This document shows positions 26,615-36,080 of a DNA stretch of 64,000 nt, one piece after another. The translations under genes and the position numbers were made by a program. The notes under the pieces are model-generated. The model ran no database searches and was not told the DNA's origin. It was given only the letters and a program-made list of their open reading frames with translations. The DNA comes from Aquibacillus kalidii. Lineage in GTDB: Bacteria > Bacillota > Bacilli > Bacillales > Amphibacillaceae. The stretch lies in the NCBI RefSeq assembly GCF_014280935.1, contig NZ_JACLZI010000027.1, forward strand, positions 29,593 through 93,592, read 5' to 3'. Every line of letters begins with the position of its first letter. Position 1 is the stretch's first letter.

Positions 26615-29600
26615 TCACATTTCCTCTGTTTTAGCTTTCTTCCTGCCAAACAACCCTTTAATCTTAACCGACAAATCATCAAAGTAAGTATATACCACAG
26701 GAATCAATAATAAGGTAAACAAGCTAGATACACCCAATCCAAAAATAACTGTAATCGCTAGTGGTTGTTGTGTTTCCGCTCCTTCTCCCCATCCAAGTGC
26801 TAATGGGACCATACCTAGAATCGTTGTTAGGGTTGTCATTAGAATTGGACGCATTCTGCTGACTCCGGCCTCTAGGATTGCTTCATATCGACTTGCACCG
26901 CGCTCCCTTACAATATTGATGTAGTCGACGAGTACAATCGCATTATTAACAACTATACCGGCGAGCATGATGACCCCAATGAAGGCCGTAATACTCAGCG
27001 GCTTCCCTGTAATGAATAATCCTCCCAATACCCCGATTACGGTTGCAGGCATTGAGAACATAATAATTAGTGGGAATAAGAAATTTTCAAACTGAACAGC
27101 CATTACCGCGTAAACAAGGAATATTGACAAGACAAGTGCGACCGCTAAATCGGCAAATGCTTCTGCCATGTCTTCTGCTTCGCCACCGATCGTAAAATTA
27201 TATCCCTCTGGGAAATGCATGTTATCTAATGCTGCTTTTACATCTGTTGTCACACTCCCAAGGTCTCTGTTCATAATATCTGATGTTACATTCACTTGCC
27301 TTTGTTGGTTCTCTCTAGCAAGATTTGCTGGGCTTTGTATTTGTTCAAAGTCAGCAATAGTTGATAAGGGAATCATCGTACCTTGCTGTGTTTGAATCAC
27401 CATATTTTCAAGATCACTAATTGTTGTTCGTTCCCCTTCAGGATATTGCAGTCTTACATTCATATCGTCGCCGTTCTCACGATATTGCATAACTGTTTGA
27501 CCCGTGAAACCAAGCTGAACTTGGCTCATTACATCCTGATAGGTTAATCCATATTGTGCTGCTACTTCACGATCAACTAGCACGTTCATCTCAGGACGAG
27601 TTTCTGACACAGAAGACGTTGGGTTATAAATGCCATCCACTTGAGAAATCGTATAGATTACTTGATCAGCTAATTCACGTAACACATCATGATCAGAACC
27701 ATTAACTTGAATTTGCACTGGGTTACCTGACCCCATTGCACCTGCACCCATTGCACTTACAGTAATTTCAGCACCAACGATTGTTTTCAAATCGTCGTTA
27801 ATGTCTTGCATTATTTGCTCGGTCGTTCCGTTACGATCTTCTTGTGCGACAAGTTGCAATGTATAGGAAACCTGATTAGAGCCGCCACCCATCACAGCTG
27901 CTTCGGCACTGCCACCACTAATGGTGACATAGTTCATATCAATGACATCTTCATATGCTTCAAGCTTCTGATTAACTTGTTGCGCTACTTCTTCCGTCTT
28001 TTCCTTTTTCGTTCCAACTGGTGTTTCTACTGTAATACTTATTTGCCCTTGATCTCCTTGAGGAATAAACTCTGTACCAATGAACGGGATCAAGAACAGG
28101 CTAGCTATAATTAAGATCAACGTACCAAAGATTGTCGTTTTTCTAAATTTTAATACCTTTTTCAGTACTCTTTCATATCCACCATTAAACTTGTTAAGTA
28201 GCTGGTCAAACCAATACCTTCTCCCGTTATCCTCCATTGCTTTCGATAACAATTTTGACGATAGCATTGGAATTAACGTAATAGACACTACTAGCGACGC
28301 AATAAGCGAAAATGCCACTGTAAGAGCGAGTGGTGTGAATAGCTCTGATGCAATTCCTTCAACAAAAACAATCGGCAAAAATACGACTAGTGTTGTTGTA
28401 GTTGATGCGATAACAGCTGGCGCTAATTCAGAGGCACCCTTTTTCGCTGATTCGACCATGCTAAATCCGCGCTGCCTGTAGGCTACGATATTTTCTAAAA
28501 TAACAATCGAACTGTCGACCATCATTCCAAGCCCTAATGCAAGGCCACCCATTGTTAATACGTTTAAGGTTTCTCCTGTAAAATAAAGCAAGGTAAATGT
28601 AGCGATAATTGCAATCGGAATCGAGATCCCAACCACAATCGTTGCGCGAATACTTTTTAAAAATAACAGGAGGATTAATAGTGCAAATACGCCTCCAACA
28701 ACCATATTTTGAATAACAGATGAAATGGAAGATTTAATAAAGGTTGACGTATCTACCACAACATCCATCTCAACGTCGGCTGGTAGCTCCCCTTTTAGCT
28801 CATCAATTGCATTAATGATATTATCTGAAACTTCAACTGTGTTTCCATCTGATTGCTTCATAACAGATAGAACTACAGAAGGTTTTCCATTTACCAATGA
28901 AGTTCCTTTTTCATCGTATGTATCCTTAACGGTTGCTACATCTTCCACATGAATAGTAGCTCCTTGTGGCGTTGTTAGAATAGTTTCGCTTATATCTTCT
29001 ACTGATTTGTAGTCGCCATTGATTCTAATTTGCAGTTCTTTATCCCCTTTGGCAATCGTACCAGCTGAAGCAGATTGATTGGCACCACTCAACGCTTGCA
29101 TGATTATCTGCGGATTCAATCCATACTGAGCTAATTTAGCTCGATCCAACTCGAGTTCAATGACACGTTCCTTACCACCTTCGACTGTTACAGATGCTAC
29201 GCCACCTTGACGTTCAAAATAAGGAACGACCTTTTCCTCAGCAAGTGCTTGTAACTTAACCGTATCTTCACCAGTTAGTCCAACCCACATTATCGGCATT
29301 TGATTTGGATTAAAACGTAATACACTCGGGTCTTGCGCTGTTTCTGGTAACATACCTTTAACTTGATCGACACTTTCCCGAACTTCAAGGAGTGCGTTAT
29401 CTAAATCAACACCTGTATTAAACATTAAAATAACAAGTGATGAACCTGATTGTGATTGCGATTGAATCGTCTCCACACCCTCAATCGAGCTTAGAGCTGA
29501 TTCAATTGGTACACTTACTTGCTTTTCTACCTCTTGTGGTGCTGCATCAGGATAACTGGTTGCGACAACCGCTATTGGTAGATCAATTTCCGGGAAGAGG

Positions 29601-29704
29601 TCGATGGCTAAACTCCGAACGGAAATAAAACCTAGTGCAATGATCGATAATACGATCATAATGACTCCAACTGGTCGTTTGACGGATGTTTCTACTAGCT
29701 TCAC
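26615..29704 (-). CDS. RND-family efflux pump (SwrC/AcrB-like)
   Basis: A 1029-residue transporter with the full RND plan: N-terminal helix, large extracytoplasmic loop, helices 2-7, second loop, helices 8-12. The fourth-helix proton-relay region reads GLGMMVDSSIVILEN, holding the key Asp. Gram-positive members such as SwrC export surfactants and toxic amphiphiles. The GTG start (29704) overlaps the stop of the adaptor gene as GTGA, with GGAGGAG upstream, so translation is coupled. Confidence 0.93.
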   Translation of the reverse strand: MKLVETSVKRPVGVIMIVLSIIALGFISVRSLAIDLFPEIDLPIAVVATSYPDAAPQEVEKQVSVPIESALSSIEGVETIQSQSQSGSSLVILMFNTGVDLDNALLEVRESVDQVKGMLPETAQDPSVLRFNPNQMPIMWVGLTGEDTVKLQALAEEKVVPYFERQGGVASVTVEGGKERVIELELDRAKLAQYGLNPQIIMQALSGANQSASAGTIAKGDKELQIRINGDYKSVEDISETILTTPQGATIHVEDVATVKDTYDEKGTSLVNGKPSVVLSVMKQSDGNTVEVSDNIINAIDELKGELPADVEMDVVVDTSTFIKSSISSVIQNMVVGGVFALLILLLFLKSIRATIVVGISIPIAIIATFTLLYFTGETLNVLTMGGLALGLGMMVDSSIVILENIVAYRQRGFSMVESAKKGASELAPAVIASTTTTLVVFLPIVFVEGIASELFTPLALTVAFSLIASLVVSITLIPMLSSKLLSKAMEDNGRRYWFDQLLNKFNGGYERVLKKVLKFRKTTIFGTLILIIASLFLIPFIGTEFIPQGDQGQISITVETPVGTKKEKTEEVAQQVNQKLEAYEDVIDMNYVTISGGSAEAAVMGGGSNQVSYTLQLVAQEDRNGTTEQIMQDINDDLKTIVGAEITVSAMGAGAMGSGNPVQIQVNGSDHDVLRELADQVIYTISQVDGIYNPTSSVSETRPEMNVLVDREVAAQYGLTYQDVMSQVQLGFTGQTVMQYRENGDDMNVRLQYPEGERTTISDLENMVIQTQQGTMIPLSTIADFEQIQSPANLARENQQRQVNVTSDIMNRDLGSVTTDVKAALDNMHFPEGYNFTIGGEAEDMAEAFADLAVALVLSIFLVYAVMAVQFENFLFPLIIMFSMPATVIGVLGGLFITGKPLSITAFIGVIMLAGIVVNNAIVLVDYINIVRERGASRYEAILEAGVSRMRPILMTTLTTILGMVPLALGWGEGAETQQPLAITVIFGLGVSSLFTLLLIPVVYTYFDDLSVKIKGLFGRKKAKTEEM

Positions 29705-30570
29705 TTACTCTCCTCCTCCATGATGCTAATTTTACTGCCATCTGTAAGAGTAAGCTGCCCACTTACTACAACTTGATCACCCTCTGATATTTCTCCTTCT
29801 ACTGCTGTTAAATCAGTTTGCATTTCAATTGGCTTAACCGCCACTTTGGATACCTTGTCATCTTTCACCACATAAACGAAGGATTCCTCATCATCTTCCA
29901 CCAATGCACTAGTTGGAATTAATAAGGTATCTTTCACAACATTTTCAGGAACTTTAATTTCTGCCGTCATTCCTGGTTTAATTTTTCCATCTGAATTGGG
30001 TAGTGTTAGTTCCACTGGATAGAGACCTGTTTCTCCTGCAACGGATGCTACGTAATTAATGTTTGCAGTAAATTCACCTTCTATATTCGCGAATTGCACT
30101 GTTGCCTCTTCTTTCCCTTCAAACAAATCTAAATTTTCAGCAGTTACTTGCACTTGAATTAAAATTTCATTCAAATTAGCAATAATGGCAAATGGTTCAG
30201 TGTTTGAAACGACACTACCTTCTGCACCATTAATAGTTGTAATGACACCCTCAGTGGGAGCTTCAATAGTAAACGTCCCTCTTCCATCCGCTCTTTGGAT
30301 CTTAGCAAGGATTTCTCCTTCTTCCACCTGGTCCCCTTTTGTAACTTCTAATGTGTCTAGTTCGCCAGCTACCGGTAGCATAACTGGTGTTGTTGATTCA
30401 GGTAAGCTTCTTCCATAGAACTGCTTCTCAATGACCAAATCTTCTTTTGTCACATCTTCAACCTCGACAGGTGTTACTTGATCTGCTGGTTTTTCACTTT
30501 TTTCATTTTCCTCCGTACAAGCCACTAGAAACAACAGGATTGCTAGTGGTAACAAATACAATTTTTTCAT
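29701..30570 (-). CDS. Periplasmic-adaptor-type lipoprotein of the RND pump (HlyD/MFP family)
   Basis: A 289-residue lipoprotein. The signal ends in the lipobox LVAC (Cys 18), followed by an acidic linker, a biotinyl-lipoyl-like half motif (GDQVEEGEILAKIQ, then PTEGVITTINGAEGSVV) and a C-terminal beta domain (IPTSALVEDDEESFVYVV). It presumably couples the pump to the wall zone. The coding end overlaps the pump start by four bases. Confidence 0.92.
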   Translation of the reverse strand: MKKLYLLPLAILLFLVACTEENEKSEKPADQVTPVEVEDVTKEDLVIEKQFYGRSLPESTTPVMLPVAGELDTLEVTKGDQVEEGEILAKIQRADGRGTFTIEAPTEGVITTINGAEGSVVSNTEPFAIIANLNEILIQVQVTAENLDLFEGKEEATVQFANIEGEFTANINYVASVAGETGLYPVELTLPNSDGKIKPGMTAEIKVPENVVKDTLLIPTSALVEDDEESFVYVVKDDKVSKVAVKPIEMQTDLTAVEGEISEGDQVVVSGQLTLTDGSKISIMEEESK

Positions 30571-30710
30571 GTATCCTATCCCCCAATAAATTTTTTCCTA
30601 TGTATATTTTGATAATCTATTTCTATTCTTGCCATGCTTTACTACTACGATTCAATAAAGTGAAAGGTTTCACTGCTATTTAGTATACAATGAAATGATA
30701 TGAAATGGAA

Positions 30711-30750
30711 AAGGGAACCCTTGTGCTATGACAAGAGTTCCCTTTTTTAG
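30711..30750. terminator. Hairpin between lipoprotein and efflux operon
   Basis: A stem of about 14 bp (AAGGGAACCCTTGT with ACAAGAGTTCCCTT, one mismatch) lies downstream of the minus-strand lipoprotein gene. The best T-run is on the plus strand, so it may act in both directions. Confidence 0.6.
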
Positions 30751-30763
30751 AGAAAGGATAAGA

Positions 30764-31126
30764 TTACTCCTCTTCTTCTTTCTCCATTGTATCTTCATTT
30801 GTTGCATCTTGCTCTTGTTCTGAAGTACCTTCTGGATTTTCTCCAGTAGCGTCGTCGCCGTTAGTACCCTGTTCACCGTTTTCACCGTCTGTTAAATCAT
30901 TTGCTTCATCTTGGATTTCATCGCCCGCATCGTCAAGGTTTTCTTCTACATTCTCTCCAAGACCTTCACCATTGTTACCAGCATCATCCATCTCTTCTTG
31001 AATCTCATCAGCTGGAGCCTCTTCTTCTGGTGGTGGGTTTTGCTCGTCGTCATTCTCAGCACAACCAGTCATTAAAGAAACTGCAAGGGCAGGTGCACCA
31101 AGTTTTAATAACCATTTTTTATCCAT
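30764..31126 (-). CDS. Very acidic low-complexity lipoprotein of unknown function
   Basis: A 120-residue protein. A signal ends in the lipobox LMTGC (Cys 22). The remainder is nearly all Glu, Asp, Gly, Asn and Pro, with DDAG repeated and a C-terminus of KEEEE. No folded domain is visible; it may be an intrinsically disordered surface chain, and the high acid content would suit a salt-tolerant cell. AAGGAGG precedes ATG 31126. A hairpin separates it from the efflux operon. I do not recognise an orthologue. Confidence 0.7.
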   Translation of the reverse strand: MDKKWLLKLGAPALAVSLMTGCAENDDEQNPPPEEEAPADEIQEEMDDAGNNGEGLGENVEENLDDAGDEIQDEANDLTDGENGEQGTNGDDATGENPEGTSEQEQDATNEDTMEKEEEE

Positions 31127-31408
31127 CGGTGAATTCCTCCTTAAAATTTGTTTCTATATTAGCTTTCCCTGTTCTCGAAAATAATTCGAGCATAAGATGC
31201 GGTTCAAGTAATTACTAATGATGGTTTGTGTTGACAGTTTGATCTTTAGCAGCGGCTTGAACTGCTCTTAATCCGGTTTTGTCTCCCAAGCATGACTAAT
31301 TTACCCTGTTCAGTAAACAGTCTTGTTTATAATTCTTCATTTTGGGATAAATTATTCGTGGAATTAGTATATTTTTGGATGCAATTGTTTTGGGTGAGGT
31401 GTGGTGGT

Positions 31409-31526
31409 GGCACATAAGTACGTTATCTTGGCACATAAATGTTGTGGTTTGGCACATAAGGCTGGAAAAGTGGCACATATCTCTAATTTTAGGGGGCATA
31501 TATTTAGTTAAGTGGCACATATCAAA
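31409..31526 (+). repeat. 21-bp-phased degenerate motif array B (TTTGGCACATAA)
   Basis: GGCACATA cores start at 31409, 31430, 31451, 31472, 31493 (GGGGCATA) and 31514: six units exactly 21 bp apart. The spacers are unrelated except for T/A-rich bases before each core. The array happens to be open on both strands, but sister arrays C and D contain stops in the equivalent frame, so coding is unlikely. It lies between the lipoprotein and fabZ in a gene-free stretch (31127-31610). Confidence 0.88.
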
Positions 31527-31570
31527 AACTCTTGATACATTCCTCCACAATAGGAAAACTTCACCCAATA

Positions 31571-31603
31571 AAAAGCACATGACCACCACGTGATCATGCA
31601 CTT
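31571..31603 (-). terminator. Rho-independent terminator of fabZ
   Basis: On the minus strand GTGCATGATCAC pairs imperfectly with GTGGTCATGTGC around a short loop, followed by TTTTTATT. Confidence 0.65.
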
Positions 31604-31610
31604 CCCACAA

Positions 31611-32027
31611 TTATTTAACAGCAAAAGTAATTTCTGCTTCACAAGCAAGCTCGCCATCAACTGTTGCTACTGCTTTTCCTTTACCAATTGGACCTTTTAC
31701 TTTAATTATTTCAACTTCTAACTTTAACTGGTCGCCTGGCTTTACCTGGCGCTTGAAGCGACATTTATCAATGCCCGCCAAAAAGCCGATCTTACCTTTG
31801 TTTCCTTCTTTACTAAGAATCGCTACAGCCCCAACCTGTGCTAGTGCTTCCACAATTAATACACCAGGCATTACAGGGTAATCAGGAAAGTGTCCTTGGA
31901 AGAATGGTTCATTTATTGTTACATTTTTTTTGCCGACAACTCTTGTTTCTTCTAATTCCGTAACTTCATCCACCAACAAAAACGGATAGCGGTGAGGTAT
32001 TACCTCTTTAATTTGTTGTACATCCAT
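31611..32027 (-). CDS. fabZ: 3-hydroxyacyl-ACP dehydratase
   Basis: A 138-residue hot-dog-fold enzyme of type II fatty-acid synthesis. It dehydrates beta-hydroxyacyl-ACP to trans-2-enoyl-ACP in the cytosol. The catalytic His is in [12 protein letters not shown] and the Glu in [10 protein letters not shown]; the N-terminal [13 protein letters not shown] is typical. AAGGGAG precedes ATG 32027. It follows mbl, flhO and flhP, as in B. subtilis. Confidence 0.95.
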   Translation of the reverse strand: MDVQQIKEVIPHRYPFLLVDEVTELEETRVVGKKNVTINEPFFQGHFPDYPVMPGVLIVEALAQVGAVAILSKEGNKGKIGFLAGIDKCRFKRQVKPGDQLKLEVEIIKVKGPIGKGKAVATVDGELACEAEITFAVK

Positions 32028-32090
32028 TTTATCTTGCTCCCTTCCTATGTATAGACTTCATTCATTATACCAAATACACGTATAGATATT

Positions 32091-32125
32091 AACAAAAACA
32101 GCTAACCCATTAAGGGCTAGCTGTT
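32091..32125 (-). terminator. Terminator overlapping the 3' end of the EpuA-like gene
   Basis: A 12-bp stem (AACAGCTAACCC, GGGCTAGCTGTT, one G-U pair) overlaps the stop of the upstream gene. On the minus strand it is followed by TTTTTG. Confidence 0.75.
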
Positions 32126-32473
32126 TAAACCATCACTCGTTACAATATCAACTATATGTCGCCACGTATCCAAGTTTAATGCATCTAATGCAGATCCACC
32201 ACCAAGTATTCCATACCCAACCATTAGTCCAACAATCAACGCTGCAAAACAAAGAACAAAAATGATCACCAACCGTAACCAAATAGGTAATATTCGACGG
32301 CGAAGCTTTCTACCTAAGCGCTTCTCTGCACGACGATTTTTCTTACTTTGTTTGTCTTCCTTATTTTGTTCACGATCTAACTGTTGTTCTTGTTTTTGTA
32401 GTTGACGCATATCTTTTCGACTTTTCGGGTTAGATTGTACCTTCTCTCCCGATTGTGTTTGCATACTAGGCAT
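32117..32473 (-). CDS. EpuA-like small membrane protein (annotated elsewhere as RNA polymerase subunit beta family)
   Basis: A 118-residue protein with a long, highly charged Lys/Arg/Gln-rich N-terminal half (1-68), one membrane helix (about 69-92, LVIIFVLCFAALIVGLMVG) and a short extracellular tail. Proteins of this shape next to flhP/fabZ in Bacillaceae fall in the EpuA family, which databases confusingly label DNA-directed RNA polymerase subunit beta; nothing here suggests a polymerase role. It lies 31 bases after flhP. Confidence 0.75.
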   Translation of the reverse strand: MPSMQTQSGEKVQSNPKSRKDMRQLQKQEQQLDREQNKEDKQSKKNRRAEKRLGRKLRRRILPIWLRLVIIFVLCFAALIVGLMVGYGILGGGSALDALNLDTWRHIVDIVTSDGLNS

Positions 32474-32504
32474 GTTTGGCGACTCCTTACATTAAAGATT
32501 CGTG

Positions 32505-33332
32505 TTAACGCAATTGATTAATTAATCCTGACATTTGATCGTTCATTGAAATAGATCTCGCATTCATTTGGTAAGCGCGTTGAGTTAACAACAGCTCTGA
32601 CATTTGCTTAGATAAGTCAACATTAGAGCTCTCTAGCGAACCGCTCTTGACTTCTAACGCATTATCTACAACCTGTTGAATGATCTCATTTGCATTAAAC
32701 TCTGTTTGAGCTACTTGAGGTAAGCGGAAGTTATTATTACCTACAGATTCCAACATTCTCGGACGAACTGCCTCTACAATTGACAATTGGTCCTCCACTT
32801 GCTGGTTTCCATTTCTCGTAGTTTGAATTAATCCATTGCTTGTAATAGAAATGGATTCAAATCCATCCGCAAACATGATTGGACCGTTTTCTCCGATAAC
32901 CGGATTACCATCAGAAGTGGTTAGAGTAACCTGACCATCTCCATTTGGACTTAAATAAAAGTTACCTGAACGGGTAAACTGTGTTTCATTAATTCCATTT
33001 TCTGTTACACTGATTTGAAATAATTGATTTGAATTCACTAATGCAACATCAAGAGCTCGTCCAGTTGACGTTAACGCCCCTTGTGCTAGATCGCGACTGA
33101 CAGTTCCTAGTTTAGCTCCTGTACCAATACGGATACCATCTGGAGTTAGGCGACCTTCGGCATTAGCAGGATCTTTTAAGTTATCAATCTGCTGAAATAA
33201 CAACGATGAAAAGTCTGCTTGCTGACTTTTATATCCAGTTGTGCCTACGTTGGACATGTTGTTTCCGATGATATCAAGCTTATTCTGTAATTGGCCCATG
33301 GTGACTGCTGCTTGTATAGACATACGGCTCAT
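32505..33332 (-). CDS. flhP: Flagellar hook-basal body protein FlhP (FlgF/FlgG family)
   Basis: A 275-residue rod protein with the N-terminal motif LDIIGNNMSNVGTTGYKSQ and the C-terminal SNVDLSKQMSELLLTQRAYQMNARS, which form the coiled-coil D0 domain of axial flagellar proteins. Export is by the flagellar type III machinery, so no signal peptide is present. It starts 12 bases after flhO, its paralogue. Confidence 0.92.
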   Translation of the reverse strand: MSRMSIQAAVTMGQLQNKLDIIGNNMSNVGTTGYKSQQADFSSLLFQQIDNLKDPANAEGRLTPDGIRIGTGAKLGTVSRDLAQGALTSTGRALDVALVNSNQLFQISVTENGINETQFTRSGNFYLSPNGDGQVTLTTSDGNPVIGENGPIMFADGFESISITSNGLIQTTRNGNQQVEDQLSIVEAVRPRMLESVGNNNFRLPQVAQTEFNANEIIQQVVDNALEVKSGSLESSNVDLSKQMSELLLTQRAYQMNARSISMNDQMSGLINQLR

Positions 33333-33344
33333 TGATTAATCCCC

Positions 33345-34166
33345 CTACCTTAGTCGTCCTATTTCATTAACTGCTTTATCTAAACTTTGGTCATATGCTT
33401 GGATTACCTTTTGGTTTGCTTCAAACATGCGATAGGCTTGCATCATATCGGTCATCGTTTGAGCTGTATCAACATTAGAGTTTTCCAAGTAGTTCTGCTG
33501 AACCGAGAATGTTACACCTTGGTTTGTTCGAGCATTTTCTAATACTTGTCCATCCTCAGCTCTGAACAGTCCTTCGCCTTCTTTAACTAATTGATTAGCA
33601 TTAGCACTATAAGCAATTCCTAGCTGTGTTGCTTGATTTCCTACTTGTACGGAACCTTCTGCTGTAACATTGAATTCCTGCCCATCCGTACTAATCGGAT
33701 TACCGGTCTGATCTAACACGTAATAGCCTTGGTTACTTACGAGCAAGCCTTGTCCATCTACAGTAAAGTTACCGTTTCTAGTATATCGAGTTTCACCTTC
33801 AGCGTTTTGAACAGTGAAAAATAAACTTCCATTATCGTCAGGCAAAACGCCATTTACCAGTGCCATGTCTGTTGAAATCCCAGTATTCTTTAAAGCTCCT
33901 TGTGCAAAATCTGGAATCGTTTCCTGTACATAGACACCTGTATTGAGCGCACCTACTCTTGTTCGCATAGGAATAGTAGTTTCTCTTCTAGGAGGAAAGG
34001 TCTTATTTTCCATACGCTCAATCAACATTTCCGGGAAAGCCTTTAATGTGGCTTGGTCCTGCTTATAACCTGGTGTTAAGGCGTTGGCAACGTTATTTGA
34101 TAAAGCTTCTTGTCGTCTCTGTTGTGCTATCATTCCTGATGTTGCGGTATAAAAACCTCTTAACAA
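33345..34166 (-). CDS. flhO: Flagellar hook-basal body protein FlhO (FlgF/FlgG family)
   Basis: A 273-residue axial protein with RRQEALSNNVANALTPGYKQD at the start of the conserved region and NSNVDTAQTMTDMMQAYRMFE at the end. The TTG start at 34166 is supported by GAGAGGGG nine bases upstream. It follows mbl in the same orientation with a 90-base gap. Confidence 0.92.
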   Translation of the reverse strand: MLRGFYTATSGMIAQQRRQEALSNNVANALTPGYKQDQATLKAFPEMLIERMENKTFPPRRETTIPMRTRVGALNTGVYVQETIPDFAQGALKNTGISTDMALVNGVLPDDNGSLFFTVQNAEGETRYTRNGNFTVDGQGLLVSNQGYYVLDQTGNPISTDGQEFNVTAEGSVQVGNQATQLGIAYSANANQLVKEGEGLFRAEDGQVLENARTNQGVTFSVQQNYLENSNVDTAQTMTDMMQAYRMFEANQKVIQAYDQSLDKAVNEIGRLR

Positions 34167-34256
34167 GTTCGTTTCCCCTCTCCACTTCAGTCTTTAACTT
34201 TGAAAAAATGATGTTTTCCTACAATTTTCGCATCTAAGTCACAAAATATTTATTTA

Positions 34257-35261
34257 TTAAACGATATTCCGTCTTCTTTCAATTTTATCAATGTTTTCAA
34301 GCATGATGCCTGTCCCTTTTGCTACACAGTTCATCGGCTCTTCCGCTAATAAAACAGGTACTTTTAATTCTTCTGCAAGTAGTTGGTCTAAACCGTGAAG
34401 CAAAGCCCCACCACCTGTTAAAATAACACCACGATCAATTATATCAGCTGATAACTCTGGCGGTGTTTGTTCTAAAACTGTTTTTGCAGCCTGAACGATA
34501 AGCGCAATTGATTCTCTAAGTGCTTCTTCCACTTCACCAGAACGAATTGTAATCGTGCGTGGTAAGCCTGTTACCATATCTCGTCCACGAATATCTATTT
34601 CTTCATCACGTGACCCTTGAAATACAGTTGCAACATTCAGTTTAATATCTTCCGCAGTTCTTTCCCCGATAAGTAATTTATATTTACGTTTAACATAATT
34701 TAATATTTCAGCATCGAACTTGTCACCAGCCATTTTAATTGACTGGGCTGTTACGATGTCGCCCATTGAAAGAACGGCTACATCCGTCGTTCCTCCACCA
34801 ATATCTACAACCATATTACCGCTTGGTTGGAAAATATCCATTCCAGCGCCAATCGCAGCAACTTTAGGTTCTTCTTCTAAATAAACTTTCTTTCCACCGG
34901 ATTTCTCCGCAGCTTCTTTGATTGCTTTTTGTTCTACCTTTGTTATATTAGTCGGGCAGCATATTAGCATTCTAGGTTTGGATAAAAATCCTCGTACATT
35001 TATTTTATTGATAAAGTATTTTAACATTGCTTCCGTAACATCAAAGTCAGCAATAACACCATCTTTTAATGGACGAATAGCTTCTATGTTTCCAGGAGTA
35101 CGCCCCACCATACGACGGGCCTCTTCTCCTACTTCGAGAACACGACCAGTAGTGCGATCCATCGCTACTACAGAGGGTTCATTAAGTACAATTCCTTTTC
35201 CTTTTACATGTATAAGTACATTTGCCGTTCCAAGATCTATTCCAATATCCCTAGAAAACAT
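34257..35261 (-). CDS. mbl: Rod-shape-determining actin homologue Mbl
   Basis: A 334-residue MreB-family protein with the actin-fold phosphate loops GIDLGTANVLI and DIGGGTTDVAVLS and the adenosine motif LTGGGALLHGLDQL. It forms membrane-associated filaments guiding lateral wall synthesis. The C-terminus ends KIERRRNIV. Location between spoIIID and flhO identifies it as Mbl rather than MreB. GGGAGG precedes ATG 35261. Confidence 0.95.
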   Translation of the reverse strand: MFSRDIGIDLGTANVLIHVKGKGIVLNEPSVVAMDRTTGRVLEVGEEARRMVGRTPGNIEAIRPLKDGVIADFDVTEAMLKYFINKINVRGFLSKPRMLICCPTNITKVEQKAIKEAAEKSGGKKVYLEEEPKVAAIGAGMDIFQPSGNMVVDIGGGTTDVAVLSMGDIVTAQSIKMAGDKFDAEILNYVKRKYKLLIGERTAEDIKLNVATVFQGSRDEEIDIRGRDMVTGLPRTITIRSGEVEEALRESIALIVQAAKTVLEQTPPELSADIIDRGVILTGGGALLHGLDQLLAEELKVPVLLAEEPMNCVAKGTGIMLENIDKIERRRNIV

Positions 35262-35413
35262 AAGGTTTGATCCTCCCTGCCTAATTTAGTTGCTTCGTAT
35301 CCGTTCGTGAACACTATGCTTCTAGTATATATAATATCATAAAATTTATTATTTAGTTATAGTTATTAATAAATAAGAGTTGGAAATATTTTGGCAGTTG
35401 GAGGATCCTTGCA

Positions 35414-35713
35414 TTAACTAACAGGTTTTATCGGTGTTTCCTCTTCTATTTCGATTTCTCCAGCAGAATTAAGTTTATATTTCAGCTTGGTTGCTTCTCC
35501 ACCACGTAAGTGCCTAATCGCCTTGTGATGGTCCAAAATTGTTTTGACTTCATTTGCTAATTCAGGGTTGATTTCTGGTAACCTCTCAGTTAAATCCTTA
35601 TGAACAGTACTTTTTGACACACCAAATTCCTTTGCGATGACTCGTACGGTTTTTCTTGATTCCACGATATACTTTCCTATCCTGATCGTTCTATCTTTGA
35701 TGTAATCGTGCAC
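35414..35713 (-). CDS. spoIIID: Sporulation transcription regulator SpoIIID
   Basis: A 99-residue DNA-binding protein of the mother-cell cascade. The helix-turn-helix reads RVIAKEFGVSKSTVHKDLTERL, and a basic segment further on (KAIRHLRGGEATKLKY) provides the second DNA contact. I take GTG 35713 as start (giving MHDYIKDRTIRIG) since AGGGAGGC is seven bases upstream; the ATG ten codons earlier lies upstream of this site. The C-terminal tail (EIEIEEETPIKPVS) is a little longer than in B. subtilis. In the family it acts after sigma-E. Confidence 0.95.
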   Translation of the reverse strand: MHDYIKDRTIRIGKYIVESRKTVRVIAKEFGVSKSTVHKDLTERLPEINPELANEVKTILDHHKAIRHLRGGEATKLKYKLNSAGEIEIEEETPIKPVS

Positions 35714-35743
35714 ACCACTCGCCTCCCTAAGTTGTATGTCCAA

Positions 35744-35990
35744 GGTGTGAAATGAGACAAGAGGTTGGAGATTGTGGTTATTTCATACTCGTCTTATGTA
35801 AGATAAAAAGGTATTTGTTTGCTTTATTCATTGATATAAAAGCCCCACACACTCTCACCTTAGACGAATCATGTTCGGTTTCTAACATCTTATTAGCATT
35901 TAGGATGGAATATGATTAAAAATAAAAAATGTACTGTCTAATTCCTTTACAAATAATATGGACAAGTGTTCATTTTGAGAGGAATATTCT
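35744..35990. other. Leader of spoIIID, gene-free
   Basis: No gene. This AT-rich stretch lies upstream of spoIIID and should contain its promoter (sigma-E dependent in B. subtilis), but I could not pick a -35/-10 pair with confidence. Confidence 0.3.
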
Positions 35991-35994
35991 CAAA

Positions 35995-36064
35995 TAAAAA
36001 AAGCATCACTCTAACTAATATCCATCACTTGTACAGTAATTTAAAGTTAGAGTCATGCCTTTTC
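35995..36064 (-). terminator. Long-loop hairpin after the AimR-like operon
   Basis: GCATCACTCTAACT and AGTTAGAGTCATGC can pair (one internal mismatch) around a loop of about 30 bases. The minus strand continues into TTTTTTTATTTG, so this is a likely terminator for the peptide gene. Confidence 0.55.
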
Positions 36065-36080
36065 ACAATTCATTATGTAT

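Noticed and set aside
31296..31610. Open frames on both strands across array B (WHI and MCH heptad repeats)
   Set aside because: The 7-residue periodicity is only the 21-bp DNA period. Arrays C and D have stop codons in the equivalent frames, and no ribosome binding site is present.
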